This document shows positions 11,717 to 21,625 of a stretch of 64,000 nucleotides of DNA, in pieces. Under the pieces are notes generated by a model, which was not told the DNA's origin, did no database searches, and saw only the letters and a list, made by a program, of their open reading frames with translations. Each line of letters starts with the position of its first letter. Within the stretch, counting starts at the first letter, position 1. The stretch lies in contig VDMD01000006.1 in NCBI GenBank assembly GCA_007026445.1, positions 372,001 to 436,000 on the forward strand, written 5' to 3'. The DNA is from Schizophyllum amplum. Lineage: Eukaryota > Basidiomycota > Agaricomycetes > Agaricales > Schizophyllaceae. The translations under genes and the position numbers were made by a program.

Positions 11717-11785
11717 ACGCCGAGGGACCTTATATCCTCCTCCTCACTCTGTACACATTTACTGCATACACTGAAATTGTATATC

Positions 11786-12369
11786 ATGCAGCCCAGCTCC
11801 GACTGGCGTGTATTCGAAAAGGGTAGCGCCCCTGCAGCGCAAGCACACGATTCTACGAGTGCGACGATGAGTCGTATCAGCTACAAACCCACCAAGCGAA
11901 GAAAGTCAAGAGCAAAAATCAATGTATCTCAGGAAGCAACTCCCGTGCGTGCCCACCACATCTACTCTACAAGATACTGACCGATCAGATTCAGCACGAC
12001 ATGGCACCTCCGCCTGTTGCGCTCCCTTTGCCGGCGATGGTAGGGCAGTCGCAAGGTGCCCCTCAGTCAACCCTACAGCCCGCATTCGATATACCTGAAG
12101 GCTCAACATCTGGCGCCTGTCATGACTGGGTCATGAACAGCCCCTCTCCGACAATTACTACCCAACGCCACGACACCGCGAATCCCTACCCGAGCCCCAT
12201 CTCCCCTGCTACCTCGCGTCAAACATCTACAGTCGAAAGGCTAGCCATTCCGATGTTCTCCCTGAAACCTTCTACGTCGCTACCCGCTTCCCACAACCCC
12301 GCCGGCTCTTTCTACAGCACCTCAGACCGTGCTTTCGATGCTTCCGCGCATGAGGTTTCCAAAGCGTGA
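11786..12369 (+). CDS. Hypothetical protein inside the inverted-repeat element
   Basis: Two exons, 11786-11944 and 11989-12369, join in phase across a short GT-AG intron to give about 179 residues. The N-terminus MQPSSDWRVFEKG is followed by a basic stretch (KPTKRRKSRAK) that resembles a nuclear targeting signal; the second exon is Pro/Ser/Thr-rich with no recognisable domain. It ends only a few bases from the end of the oppositely oriented helicase remnant, suggesting that both were brought in, or truncated, together. It may be the N-terminal disordered part of a larger protein. Function unknown. Confidence 0.4.
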
Positions 12370-12370
12370 G

Positions 12371-13003
12371 TAATGACCATCGACACTGCGAAAGAGCTGT
12401 TCAGGAGTAGCGACAATGATTTCGACATTGCCGGGCTTCTTCTTGCCAATGTCGTGGACACGCGACTGCGTGAAGGTCTGAGCACAAGATAAGTCCGAAT
12501 ATTCAGCTTACCTTCCAGAAGTCTATACTCTGAGGGGAATGTTCATTGACAACGAGCACTTCGAAGCCGTACATGTGTTGAATGGAATCGGCCTTGTACA
12601 CGCCGATAGCCGTCAGTCATGCATCAATTGAGTGCATATATGCATACATGCGAAGCCTGAATACGTTTCATGGGCGCAATCATGAGAGTGATGCCATGGT
12701 TCTTCTCTAAATATGCATGTAGAATAGCGGAGAGCGTTTTGCCGGAGCCAGTGCCAGCGTAGAGGAAGGTATCGTTGCCAGAAAGGAGCGAGAAGGCAGT
12801 TTCGAGCTGTTCAGCCTTCGGACATTGTCGCTCGCGAGTGCGAAGCCAGCAAGTAATGCAGAGATCGAGTGCCTCCGAGATCCGTTGCCGAGACGGTAGG
12901 CGAAGAATGTAAGCCAGAGGGAAGAGGGCACGGTCGATGTGTACGAGCGCGAAGTCGAGCTTCTCTTGCATTGTTCGTGTATGCAGCCAGCTAGAAAGTA
13001 GGC
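12371..13003 (-). pseudogene. RecQ-like DNA helicase, N-terminal fragment
   Basis: Minus-strand blocks read QCPKAEQLETAFSLLSG, then the Walker A motif AGTGSGKTLSAIL, motif Ia LMIAPMKRIQ, then after an intron-like gap YGFEVLVVNEHSPQSIDFW, and after a second gap GNVEIIVATPEQLFRS. This is the order seen in fungal RecQ-family DEAD/DEAH helicases (ATP-dependent 3'-5' DNA unwinding). The reading stops directly after the ATPEQL block, so the DExH box and the whole second RecA domain are absent. The 5' end merges into the terminal repeat. The fragment cannot be an active helicase; it looks captured by the element. Confidence 0.7.
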
Positions 13004-13032
13004 CACGAGGTACAGACATTGGATAGTGGGCA

Positions 13033-13230
13033 AGAGAGAGGACGAGAGGAAGCGAGAAGTACAATGGACGCGACGCGCGCAGATTCCGCTACCTAATATG
13101 GGAATTTTGTCTGCCTCGGTCCGACGCGACCGCGCACGTTGTGTCACAAATTCGATCATAAGCTGTTCGGGCCAAAATTATGACGAGTTTTACCGGTCCC
13201 TCCCAGGACGCTCCGCTTGTCATGGGAGGG
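13033..13230 (-). repeat. Right terminal inverted repeat with end hairpin
   Basis: Reverse complement of the left repeat. The terminal 33 nt (13198-13230) fold into an 8-bp stem CCCTCCCA / TGGGAGGG, plus three inner pairs not possible in the left hairpin. Confidence 0.85.
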
Positions 13231-13280
13231 ATCGGATTCCGGTCTATGCAGATCCGCTCAATATTTATCACCAGGCCCTA

Positions 13281-14216
13281 CAGACGTTTCACATATTCTT
13301 GCTTTGGGTCAAAAGTGATCGCATCCGTAAATCGAAAATCAGAAAAATGTCAGAAATTGCTGTCAACGTGTATCGGCGTCCCTAGCAGGCTTTTGACATT
13401 GTCTGCGCAGTGAAGAAAGTCATATTTACGCGCAGGAGGTCTAGTGCTATGTACAGGAGCAAGAATGAAGTAAATCGACGCGATTACGAGTCAGAAACGG
13501 ATGCATAGCGCTCCCGGCCAGTCGGCCGCGCGTACATCAACAGTAGCGGGGACAGTGGCGGGAAAGGGCATCATAGCAGCGGCATCAAGCCCGGAGAAGG
13601 TGCTTCGGCATGGGAGTAGGGATAGGATGGAGGGGGAGGGCTCATGTCGCTGGGGATGCAGGCTGGGAGGGTCCGTTGCGCGTAGGCGTGGCAATCACAG
13701 CAGCGTTCGTGCGGGCACCCAGGCTCGTGAAGAGAGGCTCACAACTGTTCTAGGTGGTTCAATCAGCGGCAGGAACAGTATGTGGTAGTGCCACGCACCA
13801 TTATGGCGCGGGCTCGGCGCTTGTTCTGAGGCTCTCGGGAGCCCCCGGCTTGTATCCAGTCCCAGCCACATTCCAAGTCGTTCACAACTGTCCGCAGAAT
13901 GGGGCGACATCTTCGGCCGTGCCAGGCAGGCTTGTGTAGACGTGCAAACCGCGGAGATGGACGTTAAGAGGATTCTACGATGATCGGGCTCCCCAGCCGA
14001 CCCGCCGGACGTCCTTTGCTCCAAACGCGGTCTTTTCGACCCATTCTTTCTGTCCTCGTCATTAGAAGCTTTGCATATCATGGACAGCACCTTTTTGCGC
14101 GACTGACGCGTCCGACGACGCGAGAACGCGTCGATAGTGATTTCTGGCATTTTGCTGATTTTTTATTTACGGATGCGATCACTTTTGACCCAAAGCAAGA
14201 ATATGTGAAACGTCTG
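13281..14216. mobile_element. TIR element, 936 bp, TA target site
   Basis: Ends are CAGACGTTTCACATATTCTT and its inverse, flanked by TA at 13279-13280 and 14217-14218. The terminal inverted repeats extend for about 85 bp (through the GGGTCAAAAGTGATCGCATC word) before decaying. The pattern suggests a Tc1/mariner-type non-autonomous element. The interior (13480-14130) contains a minus-strand open frame of 151 codons starting inside the right repeat, without recognised domains; I do not call it a gene. The element begins 50 bp after the 1.7-kb element and ends 117 bp before the dienelactone hydrolase start codon. Confidence 0.75.
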
Positions 14217-14333
14217 TACTGTACGGCGCCGTTCTCGTCAATATAAAGCCTGTCCTCGTGGCGCTGAGATGTTCGCCGCTGCTCTCCCCGAACCATCACA
14301 CTACTCTTACTTCCACACTCTCAAGGAAGAGAA

Positions 14334-15364
14334 ATGAGCTTCTGCAAGGACTGCGTTCGCGGTGCGTGATGATCGCGCGACCGATGAGCAGGTCGAGCAC
14401 TGATCGACGGCGCGTGCAGGCGTCCGCTGGGATGGGACCCCCGCCGGGAAGATAGAGAAGATTAACGGCGTGGACTGCTATGTCGCCACGCCCGAGAGCG
14501 ATTATCCTAAGGACAAGGTCCTCCTCTTCCTCACGGACATCTTTGGCGTGCCGCTCGTCAACTCCCAGGTGCGTCTCTACGCGGTCATATAGGCGTCCCA
14601 GAGCGTTTGCTCATCCGCCTTCCAGCTTGTTGCGGACGACTTCGCGAACAACGGTTTCAAGGTGGTGATGCCGGACTACCTCAACGGTGACCCCGTACCC
14701 GCGGACGGTTTGTCCCCTACCGTACGTCGCCGCCTGCTAGCGCATCGCGCACCTCGTCTGACCGATCGCACAGAACAACTTCGACCTCATGGCGTGGTTC
14801 GGGAACCACACCAATGAGCAGACACGCGCGCCGCTGGACAAGGTCATCGCCGGCCTCAAGGAGCAGGGTGTCACGACCTTCGGCGCCACCGGCTACTGCC
14901 TCGGCGGTACGCACAGCACGCCACCTGTTCCTTTGGCACTTGAACTGACCCTCACTCCCTCCCCTTCGCTCCCTGCCTCCGACCCTCGCTCCCTGCCTCC
15001 GACCCTCGCTCCCTCATCAGGCCGCTACGTCTTCGACCTCGCGTTCGACAATGTCATCAAGGCGGGCGTCGTCGCGCACCCCTCCTTGCTCGAGATGCCC
15101 GCCGACGGGGAGAAGTACGCGAAGACGTCGGTGCCGCTGCTGGTGGAGAGCTGCGAGACGGACCCGCAGTTCCAGGCGGAGAAGCAGGCGAGTTTGGATG
15201 AGATTCTTGGGGGTGGCAAGTTCGCGCCGGGGTATAAGCGCGTGTACTGGGAGGGGTGTACGCACGGGTTCGCGGTGCGCGGCGACCAGAGCAACCCGAA
15301 GGTCAAGGAGGGCAAGGAGGGCGCGTTCAAGGATACCGTCGAGTGGATGCAAAAGTACTTGTAG
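14334..15364 (+). CDS. Dienelactone hydrolase family protein
   Basis: Alpha/beta hydrolase of 249 residues. Exons: 14334-14361, 14420-14568, 14626-14721, 14774-14906, 15021-15364, all in phase. It shows the family core: LLFLTDIFGVPLVNSQ (oxyanion region), PDYLNGD, the nucleophile elbow TGYCLGG (Cys nucleophile), and the catalytic His in WEGCTHGFAVRG; an acidic residue lies in ESCETDPQF. The family hydrolyses dienelactones and related esters or lactones in aromatic degradation, but many fungal members have unknown substrates. The intron at 14907-15020 holds imperfect tandem copies of a CCCTCGCTCCCTGCCTCCGA unit. No signal peptide, so cytosolic. The TIR element ends just upstream, so the promoter is short or supplied by the element. 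Confidence 0.9.
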
Positions 15365-15829
15365 AGGTCAAAGTAGGACGGAGTGTAAGTGAGCTGTAAA
15401 GTAGTCGTGGCTGCAAAAGTCAACCCTATCCGCAAGATGAGTTGGGCAGGTTGAACTTGGAATGGCAAGCGACTCGAGATTCCGTCGTACACACCCCAGT
15501 CTTCGGCGTCGAAGAGCTCGGGTTGTCCATCCAATCTAAAGCCACGGATTTGAGGCACCGTGACCTATGTAGCATAAGCGCCCTGTTCCGATGTCGTTTG
15601 CGCCCGTTCTCAAAACAAGACATACGCAGCGCCAAATGCATAGATGAAAGCAAAGGTCAATGTCAATTCTTTCTGAACGGCGGAGAACGCTTTGGGCTCG
15701 GCGCAGTCCAGACCGCCCGCAAGAGAGCGATCGGGAGGAGCCGGTGTGACGTGACCGCCCACCATCCCGCCTTTTCGCACGCCTTTTCCTCCCCAACCCG
15801 CGACTGCAAGCGCGCCCTTCTTGACAACA
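15365..15829. other. Intergenic region between DLH and COX4
   Basis: Holds the 3' region of the dienelactone hydrolase gene and the COX4 promoter. No supported gene. Confidence 0.4.
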
Positions 15830-16417
15830 ATGCTCCGCTCCCTCTCTGCCGTCCGCCCCGCCGCCCGCGCAGGCGCCCGTGCCGTCCGCGCGCTCTCCTC
15901 CACCGCCCGCGTCGCCTCGGCGCACGGCCCCGAGGCGCCCAAGATTTACGGCCCCGGAGGCAAGCCCGGCGAGATCCCCAGCAACTGGGAGCAGGCCACC
16001 GGTCTTGAGCGTCTCGAGCTCCTCGGCGACCTCCAGGGCATCAAGGTCTTTGACGACAGTCCGCTGGACTCGAGCCGCATCGGCACCAAGAAGGACCCCA
16101 TCATGGTCCCCTCATTTGTGCGTTATATGCGTCTTGTGCGCGTGTATCCTGGCTGACTGAATGTGTGTAGGACGTTGACCGTATCATCGGCTGCACGGGC
16201 TCCCCTGCGGACTCCCATCACATCCTTTGGTTCCACGTGCGCAAGGACAAGCAGACGCGCTGCACTGAGTGCGGCTCTGGTGCGTGGACATGTCGCCCTT
16301 CGCGACCTCACACTCATTGCCCCTTCTTCAGTCTACCAGCTCGACTACATCACCGAGGACCGCGCGATGATCTCTTTGGAACCGCCCGCGGTGAAGAAGT
16401 TGACCGCGGAGGAGTAG
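15830..16417 (+). CDS. COX4: Cytochrome c oxidase subunit IV (COX4, vertebrate Vb)
   Basis: 160 residues from three exons: 15830-16117, 16171-16279, 16332-16417. The N-terminus MLRSLSAVRPAARAGARAVR is an Arg/Ala-rich mitochondrial presequence. The mature part begins near HGPEAPKIYGPG and includes NWEQATGLERLELL, GTKKDPIMVPSF, the zinc-binding segment GCTGSPADSHHILWFHV and RCTECGSVYQLDY with paired Cys. The subunit sits on the matrix side of complex IV and binds structural zinc. Length, presequence and Zn ligands fit the family well. Confidence 0.93.
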
Positions 16418-16884
16418 ACGCTCTACCTGTAAACTCGTGCATCGTCCGCCTGCAATCTACAAAACCTTTTAGAAACTGGCTGCAACGAAGAGTGCCCCTG
16501 CGCTGTTGCTCTCACTCTGGTCTCTTCCGTGGCTCTTATACATGTCCACCAAAAGCACCGCCAGCCCTGCGCTATATACGGATACTTCCGGCCGTTGCTC
16601 GGTCGAGGCACGGTCGATACGCGCAAGGGGGCATCACTATTGCTCAGTCAGGTTTGCTATGCGCATCCACGGCTCTATCACTTTGAAGGCCACTTCATTC
16701 TCAAGAACAGGATCAATCAAGTACAGGAAACATCATAGTACAACTTTCGGAATACTGCTGCCCGTGCTGTTTGCGCGTCAGAACTTGGTTCCAGCACACA
16801 GACGAGTTGCATTTACCTTCATCAAACTACTATTTCTTCAGCTCAGGTTTCTCTCGCACAGGTCCCTTAGAAGGGCCTCCCGAC
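16418..16884. other. Convergent 3' intergenic region
   Basis: Between COX4 (plus) and the small Cys-rich gene (minus); nothing else supported. Confidence 0.4.
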
Positions 16885-17200
16885 TCAGGGCGTCGGTGCG
16901 AGGAGGGCGACGGTCGCGCACGCCGCACTGCACGTCCCCAGACCGGCGTTGCAGGCCAGGATTACGGGAGGCGCCGCAGGCAGAGCGACACCAAAGGTGA
17001 AGCCAGCGGCGGCATAGCAGGCAACGGCGAGGGTGTTGCAGCCTGTCCGTTCCGAGGTGAGTATCTAATGTGAAGGGTGTTCCAAGGGAAACGCGTTGTG
17101 CTCGTTGTTGCTCACCCGTTTGGCAGATGCCGTAGGCGATAGGACCGGCTGCGACCGCAGTGGCGAGGGCTACGGGTGCGAGGATGGCCGTGACGCGCAT
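16885..17200 (-). CDS. Small Cys-rich secreted protein (zygote-specific-like family)
   Basis: Two exons, 17116-17200 and 16885-17042, give 80 residues. A signal peptide (MRVTAILAPVALATAVAAG) is followed by PIAYGICQTGCNTLAVACYA, then an Ala/Gly-rich segment and the end CSAACATVALLAPTP. Six Cys are spaced as CxxxC ... C ... C ... CxxxC. This architecture recurs in basidiomycete genomes as short hydrophobic proteins sometimes labelled zygote-specific class V; their function is unknown. The split codon (ACG G|GC TGC) is in phase. Expression context cannot be inferred; the neighbour COX4 is convergent. Confidence 0.7.
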
Positions 17201-18427
17201 TCTGGTCTAATTGCTTTCGAGGAGGAAGAGAAGGATTGCTTGCGCAGAGACTGTGCAGGCGTGCAGGAATGCGTTGGAGGTCGCTGTTGTTGACGAATGA
17301 CAGGGCTTATATATGCAGCTGACCGGTGCGTCATACTAGGATTCCTGGAAGCTTCACGGACGTTTAGGTAGGCGTAGAAGGCGGAATGTGCCCTCGAAGA
17401 AGGCTGACTGTGCCATCGAAGACGCGGAAACTGGACATTTGCGGGATCTGGTGCTTAGGCGCCCCGAACAAGGACCGAGATAGGCGCCCAGTACCTCAGT
17501 GGTAGTGGCAGGTGGTCAGTGTTCTCGAAATTCTGACGTCACCGCTCACCGACAGCGCACATATCCATCCTCGTTCTTATGCAACACTATATTCCCCTGC
17601 ATCCCGCCACTATCCAAGGACGTGCAAGGAGGCGTACGAAACACGACGACGTCCATCGTCAAGGGAAAACGGGGTGCCTACTTCGGTGGGGTGAATACTT
17701 ATAACGGTCCGACGACCGGCGACTTCGTGCTGATACCTTTGCAGCGCTTCTGTAACCCAAGACTAAGACCATAATTGCATCTGACGAATATGAGCTGTTG
17801 GTCCGCCGCTCTTGCAAGTGCCACGCCGACTTGAGACGAACGAGTGGCGCACGTTGAGTTGATGTATGTTTGTACGCATGGTACGTCACGTGTAACCGTA
17901 AACAAGCGCCTACTGATTGTTGAATCTTGCACTTTGCTTATACTCATCTTTTGGATTGTATCCCAAAATTGTGCGCCGAACCGCGTCGACTCCCTGATGA
18001 GCTGGCGTGGCCGCCGCTGATCATTTCGGCCTATATGGACAGCCCTGTGAGTCGGGGACGCTGTCCGCTTGAATTACACACAAGTTTACGAGCGAGCGGC
18101 TGCCGATGACAGTGACGTGCCATGAATGAATCCTCAGGTGTCCATCCTCGGAAGTGGGCGAATGTCTATGTACATGACGGCCTTCTTCGCGAGACGACAT
18201 CTCAGTGCCGAGTGCGCTTGGGGTGCGCGACACAGTAGGTGAAGTTAGCTGAACCCTCGAAGTATATCTGATCATGAGAAGCTGTTTTTGTGCAGGATGA
18301 CCTATCATAGACGGCTCCCATGGCCAATGTTGAATGAATAGGTGGGTAGAGGGTGGTAGACATCCGACATCATCGAGTGCCAGCGCCCGCTTCATGCGGT
18401 TCCTCATGCGCCCGTCGAGGGTGTGTA
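17201..18427. other. Intergenic region, 1.2 kb
   Basis: Between the small Cys-rich gene and MITE copy 2. Only short open frames without domains; nothing supported. Confidence 0.4.
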
Positions 18428-18837
18428 CAGTGCCTGCAGGAGATCAATTACCTGCCTAATACGGTAATTATTTCCCATCGCCCTCTCTCCCGCTCGCAGG
18501 CTGCCTGCGACATCTCATTTACCTTCAGAAACGATGTGGAATATACTACAGCATGTTCTCACACAGATGGTGAAAGAAGAACACGATTTTTGCGATAGTT
18601 TTGCGAGTTCAGAAGTACACGATCTGATCCTTGGTCGGACAGGACAACAGCACCAACGTCGCGTTTCCCTCATTACATGCCCTGAGAAACTCACACATAC
18701 TACAATATGGCCTCTCCTTCTCGTATTATGTATCCACCAGCCGCCAACGGGGGTGAGGAGACGACATGCAGGCGCGCGAGCGGGCGATGGGAAATAATTA
18801 CCGTATTAGGCAGGTAATTGATCTCCTGCAGGCACTG
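18428..18837. mobile_element. MITE copy 2 (410 bp, TA target site)
   Basis: Same element as 2139-2548 but in inverted orientation. Both terminal repeats are well preserved (CAGTGCCTGCAGGAGATCAA and its inverse) and are flanked by TA (18426-18427, 18838-18839). The interior is near-identical to copy 1 over its full length, indicating recent amplification. No coding capacity. Confidence 0.87.
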
Positions 18838-19490
18838 TATATGAAGGTAGCAAGCTATTCCGTCGCGGCGTGCAGAAGCGATCTGGCGATCCGCTTCATC
18901 ACGGAGACCGCTGTACATGACAATGGCAAGGTCATTGATCAACCGCTCTTGAGTCGCGGTATAGTAGTGTATACCCAAGTGAATGCCCGAGCGACATTTG
19001 CAGACATGGCATGGTCATGACCGGTAGTTCACAGATATATACATAAATACTACACGCATAGTAGCCAATATACTTGCCACCTGCGTAAGTGAGTCCGCCC
19101 CCATCAGCCACAAAGCGATGTCCCTCGCGGACCGCCCTATAACGTTGATATCCACGGCGTGAAAGTATGCGAGCAATCCAAGAGGTGGGTAAAATGATAC
19201 ATAGGTAGGATCGTGCAAGCAGCGAGAAGGTAAAGCGAAGGATCGTGTGAGCGCTTGCAGCAATATATACAGTGCGCAGGGTGTAAAGAGAGAGGCTCTA
19301 TGATACGAGAATGAACAGACGGGGCGAGCGTAGTGATACAGAGTTGGAACGGCGAGCAAAGGCGCAGAGCACGGTGGTATATGATCGATAGCAAGGACTG
19401 TACAGCGGCGGTCAAGTTGCCCGCGAAGGCAAGCGACTGGACCGCACGGAACCGCAGGCAGCAAACAAGGGCAGAGGCATTTGGGAGCTA
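18838..19490. other. Intergenic region
   Basis: Between MITE copy 2 and the 3' end of the UbiA gene; no supported feature. Confidence 0.4.
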
Positions 19491-21029
19491 TCACCATAGC
19501 GCACCAGCTGTTTGGGGGTAAAGCGCGGCAGCGAAGTAGTCCGCGAGCGTGCCCGCGAATATTAATGCTCCCAGCCAGACACCGTTGTTGTAGAACTGGA
19601 GCAGTGGCATCAGCAAGTCGTAACCCTGATTCAAGCAAGACAGCTTACCACCCTCGCGCACGACTTCGGGTCCTCCACGTCGACAGATGTCGTCAGGCGT
19701 AGCAGGTACGCAGCGCCGCCCGCTACGCTAATCACGTAGTAGAGCGCGCCCTGCGCGTTGGCCGCCCCTGCCAACGCAAGCGACGCCGAAAAGCCTCCAG
19801 CAAGAACGGCGAGGACAGGCCGAATGTTTCCACCGAAGAGCAGCGCTGTGGACATGACGCCGACTTGTGCGTCGTCCTTCTTGTCCTGGCACGCATAGAT
19901 TGTGTCTGTAAAGGGAGGCATCAGCTCTCCGAGTCATGCAGAGCCAGCCCGGCCAAAGCGGATATCGGCGGCAAGGTTGAAGAAGACATGTTGGCCAAGG
20001 GGGGATAGAAGGATGTAGAAGCAGGCGATGGATACGATAGAAGTTGATGTGTACTAACCATACCACATTGTCCACCTAGTAGTGCGCACGGTGAGCGAGG
20101 GAAACGGCACATAATCGGTAAGTAGAGTACGCACGACCATGCTCCCACGGCGAGAATGACGGCACTTGCAGGCACAGTGTGCGAGGCGGCTGTCCACGCC
20201 ATTGGAATCCCCACATTCATCGCCAGTCCTGGAAAACGTAGGATATGAGTGCAAGCGCTTGCGAGCTTTCAGGGAAGGCGTATACCTAGCCATGCCTGTG
20301 GCCAGTAGGTCACACGCTTCATGAGCGGGTAAACACCTGGATAGATGAAGGTGGCAATGAGACCGTAATTCCATCTGCGGGGCGTCAGCTGCTATGCATG
20401 ATAAGAAGATGTGTATGCGTACGTGGACTTGTTCAGAGGCCAAAGGGCGGCTACGAGGATAGCAAGATTGACAGCAAGCAGCGCGAAGGCGGTTTGCAGG
20501 GATAAGCGTCCGCTGGCGAGAGGTCGTGTCTTTGTTCGCTCTGTGCTGAGGGTTGGTAATGACGTCTCCGACTGGTTTCGCAGACATACCGACATGCTTG
20601 TCGATGTCGCGATCGACAATATCGTTCCATATCACTCCCGCTGCTGCTTAACACATCAGTTGCCGTCCAAATCGACCAATGCCCCGACGTACTGCAGAGG
20701 GGGGTCAACCAGAATGGCAGGATCGACGCGAGTAGCACGCACCTTCTTAGCAGAAATGAAGCGACTAGCCCGTATAGGATAGTCGTGAAATAAGCTGTGA
20801 CGGAGATCTCGAGGCGGCGCGCCACCATCGACGCTGTCCACGCTAATCAAAGAGTTCGTGAAGTGGGTCGCGCGCGTGGCAGGAGGGCGTACCAAAAGGC
20901 CAGAAAATGAGAAGAGTTCCGGCATACTTGCGCACACGGGCGAGGTCGAGCTAGGCAGGAGTGAGGCACGAAGGAGGCGGGGAGGGCACCGTAGCAACAC
21001 ACCACCGCGTCAACGAGGGAGTCGTCCAT
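19491..21029 (-). CDS. UbiA-family prenyltransferase
   Basis: Integral membrane enzyme that attaches polyprenyl chains to aromatic acceptors. Exons from 5': 21006-21029, 20893-20950, 20693-20842, 20590-20646, 20423-20540, 20286-20374, 20138-20228, 20059-20075, 19652-19905, 19491-19595; 320 residues in this model. Key motifs: first Asp-rich motif NDIVDRDID followed by KHVERTKTRPLASG, and second motif YDTIYACQDKKDD; multiple hydrophobic helices (FIYPGVYPLMKRVTYWPQAW and others). The N-terminus is short (MDDSLVDALDLARVRKYAG) with no mitochondrial presequence, unlike COQ2. One exon is 17 nt. The donor of exon 3 is chosen at 20692 for phase; a shorter exon ending at 20743 would be more family-like but is out of frame. 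It could be a COQ2 homologue or a secondary-metabolite (meroterpenoid) prenyltransferase. Confidence 0.85.
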
Positions 21030-21625
21030 AATGAACGATGAGGAAGCGGAAAGTAGAAGGGGGAAGCAACGATGGACAGAAGGAACGTTGGCTATTTGAG
21101 TGTCGCGCCGGGCGGCAATCAAGCACGGCACAGGCGGACAGGAAAGTGCAGGACGGAAGCTGCGCTGCGGGGAGTGCGCGCATGCAAGGCAATGCGCGTG
21201 CTTCTGAGCTGATTGCTCTGATGTCGTTTCGTCCACACGCCCATACGGGCGCTCGCGAGCCGGAGCGTTCGTAATCACCTTCAGCAACTGGTTGCTATAA
21301 TAAAGTTGTTCACCGGTACCACTGGGGCGGTATAAGATCAACCGCGGTGCTGGCCAGACGACGGTCCCAAGACGATTGAGACCAACACCGGCGGCCCTGT
21401 CGTTACGCCCGGTGTCGTTATTACAGTGGGCCGAGTGCGTCCCGTCTCTATACTGGCATAGCTTATCCTGACTGACACTCCGGGCTGGTCACAGTCATCT
21501 TTGGACAGCCTCAGTACTTACATAGGTCCTGCACCCTGCTCGAAGCACGCTAGGTTTGGACCCCCGCTAAAATCGCGTCTCAACACCCTAGCTCTGTCTT
21601 ACCTCGACGCTCTCGACTGCTAGCA
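21030..21625. other. Divergent intergenic region UbiA / FAD monooxygenase
   Basis: The two genes diverge from this 0.6-kb stretch, which may be a shared promoter region. No regulatory motif is convincing by eye. Confidence 0.4.

Larger units (their letters stand above)
11519..13230. mobile_element. Inverted-repeat element (1.7 kb) with terminal hairpins and helicase fragment
   Basis: The element is bounded by near-identical inverted repeats of about 198 bp (11519-11716 and 13033-13230). Each outermost 33 nt forms a hairpin (CCCTCC...GGAGGG). Inside, two coding remnants converge: a plus-strand frame (11786-12369) and a minus-strand truncated RecQ-like helicase (12371-13003). I see no transposase and no clear target-site duplication. 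It could be a non-autonomous DNA transposon that captured gene pieces, or a foldback element. The family is unknown to me. Confidence 0.75.
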
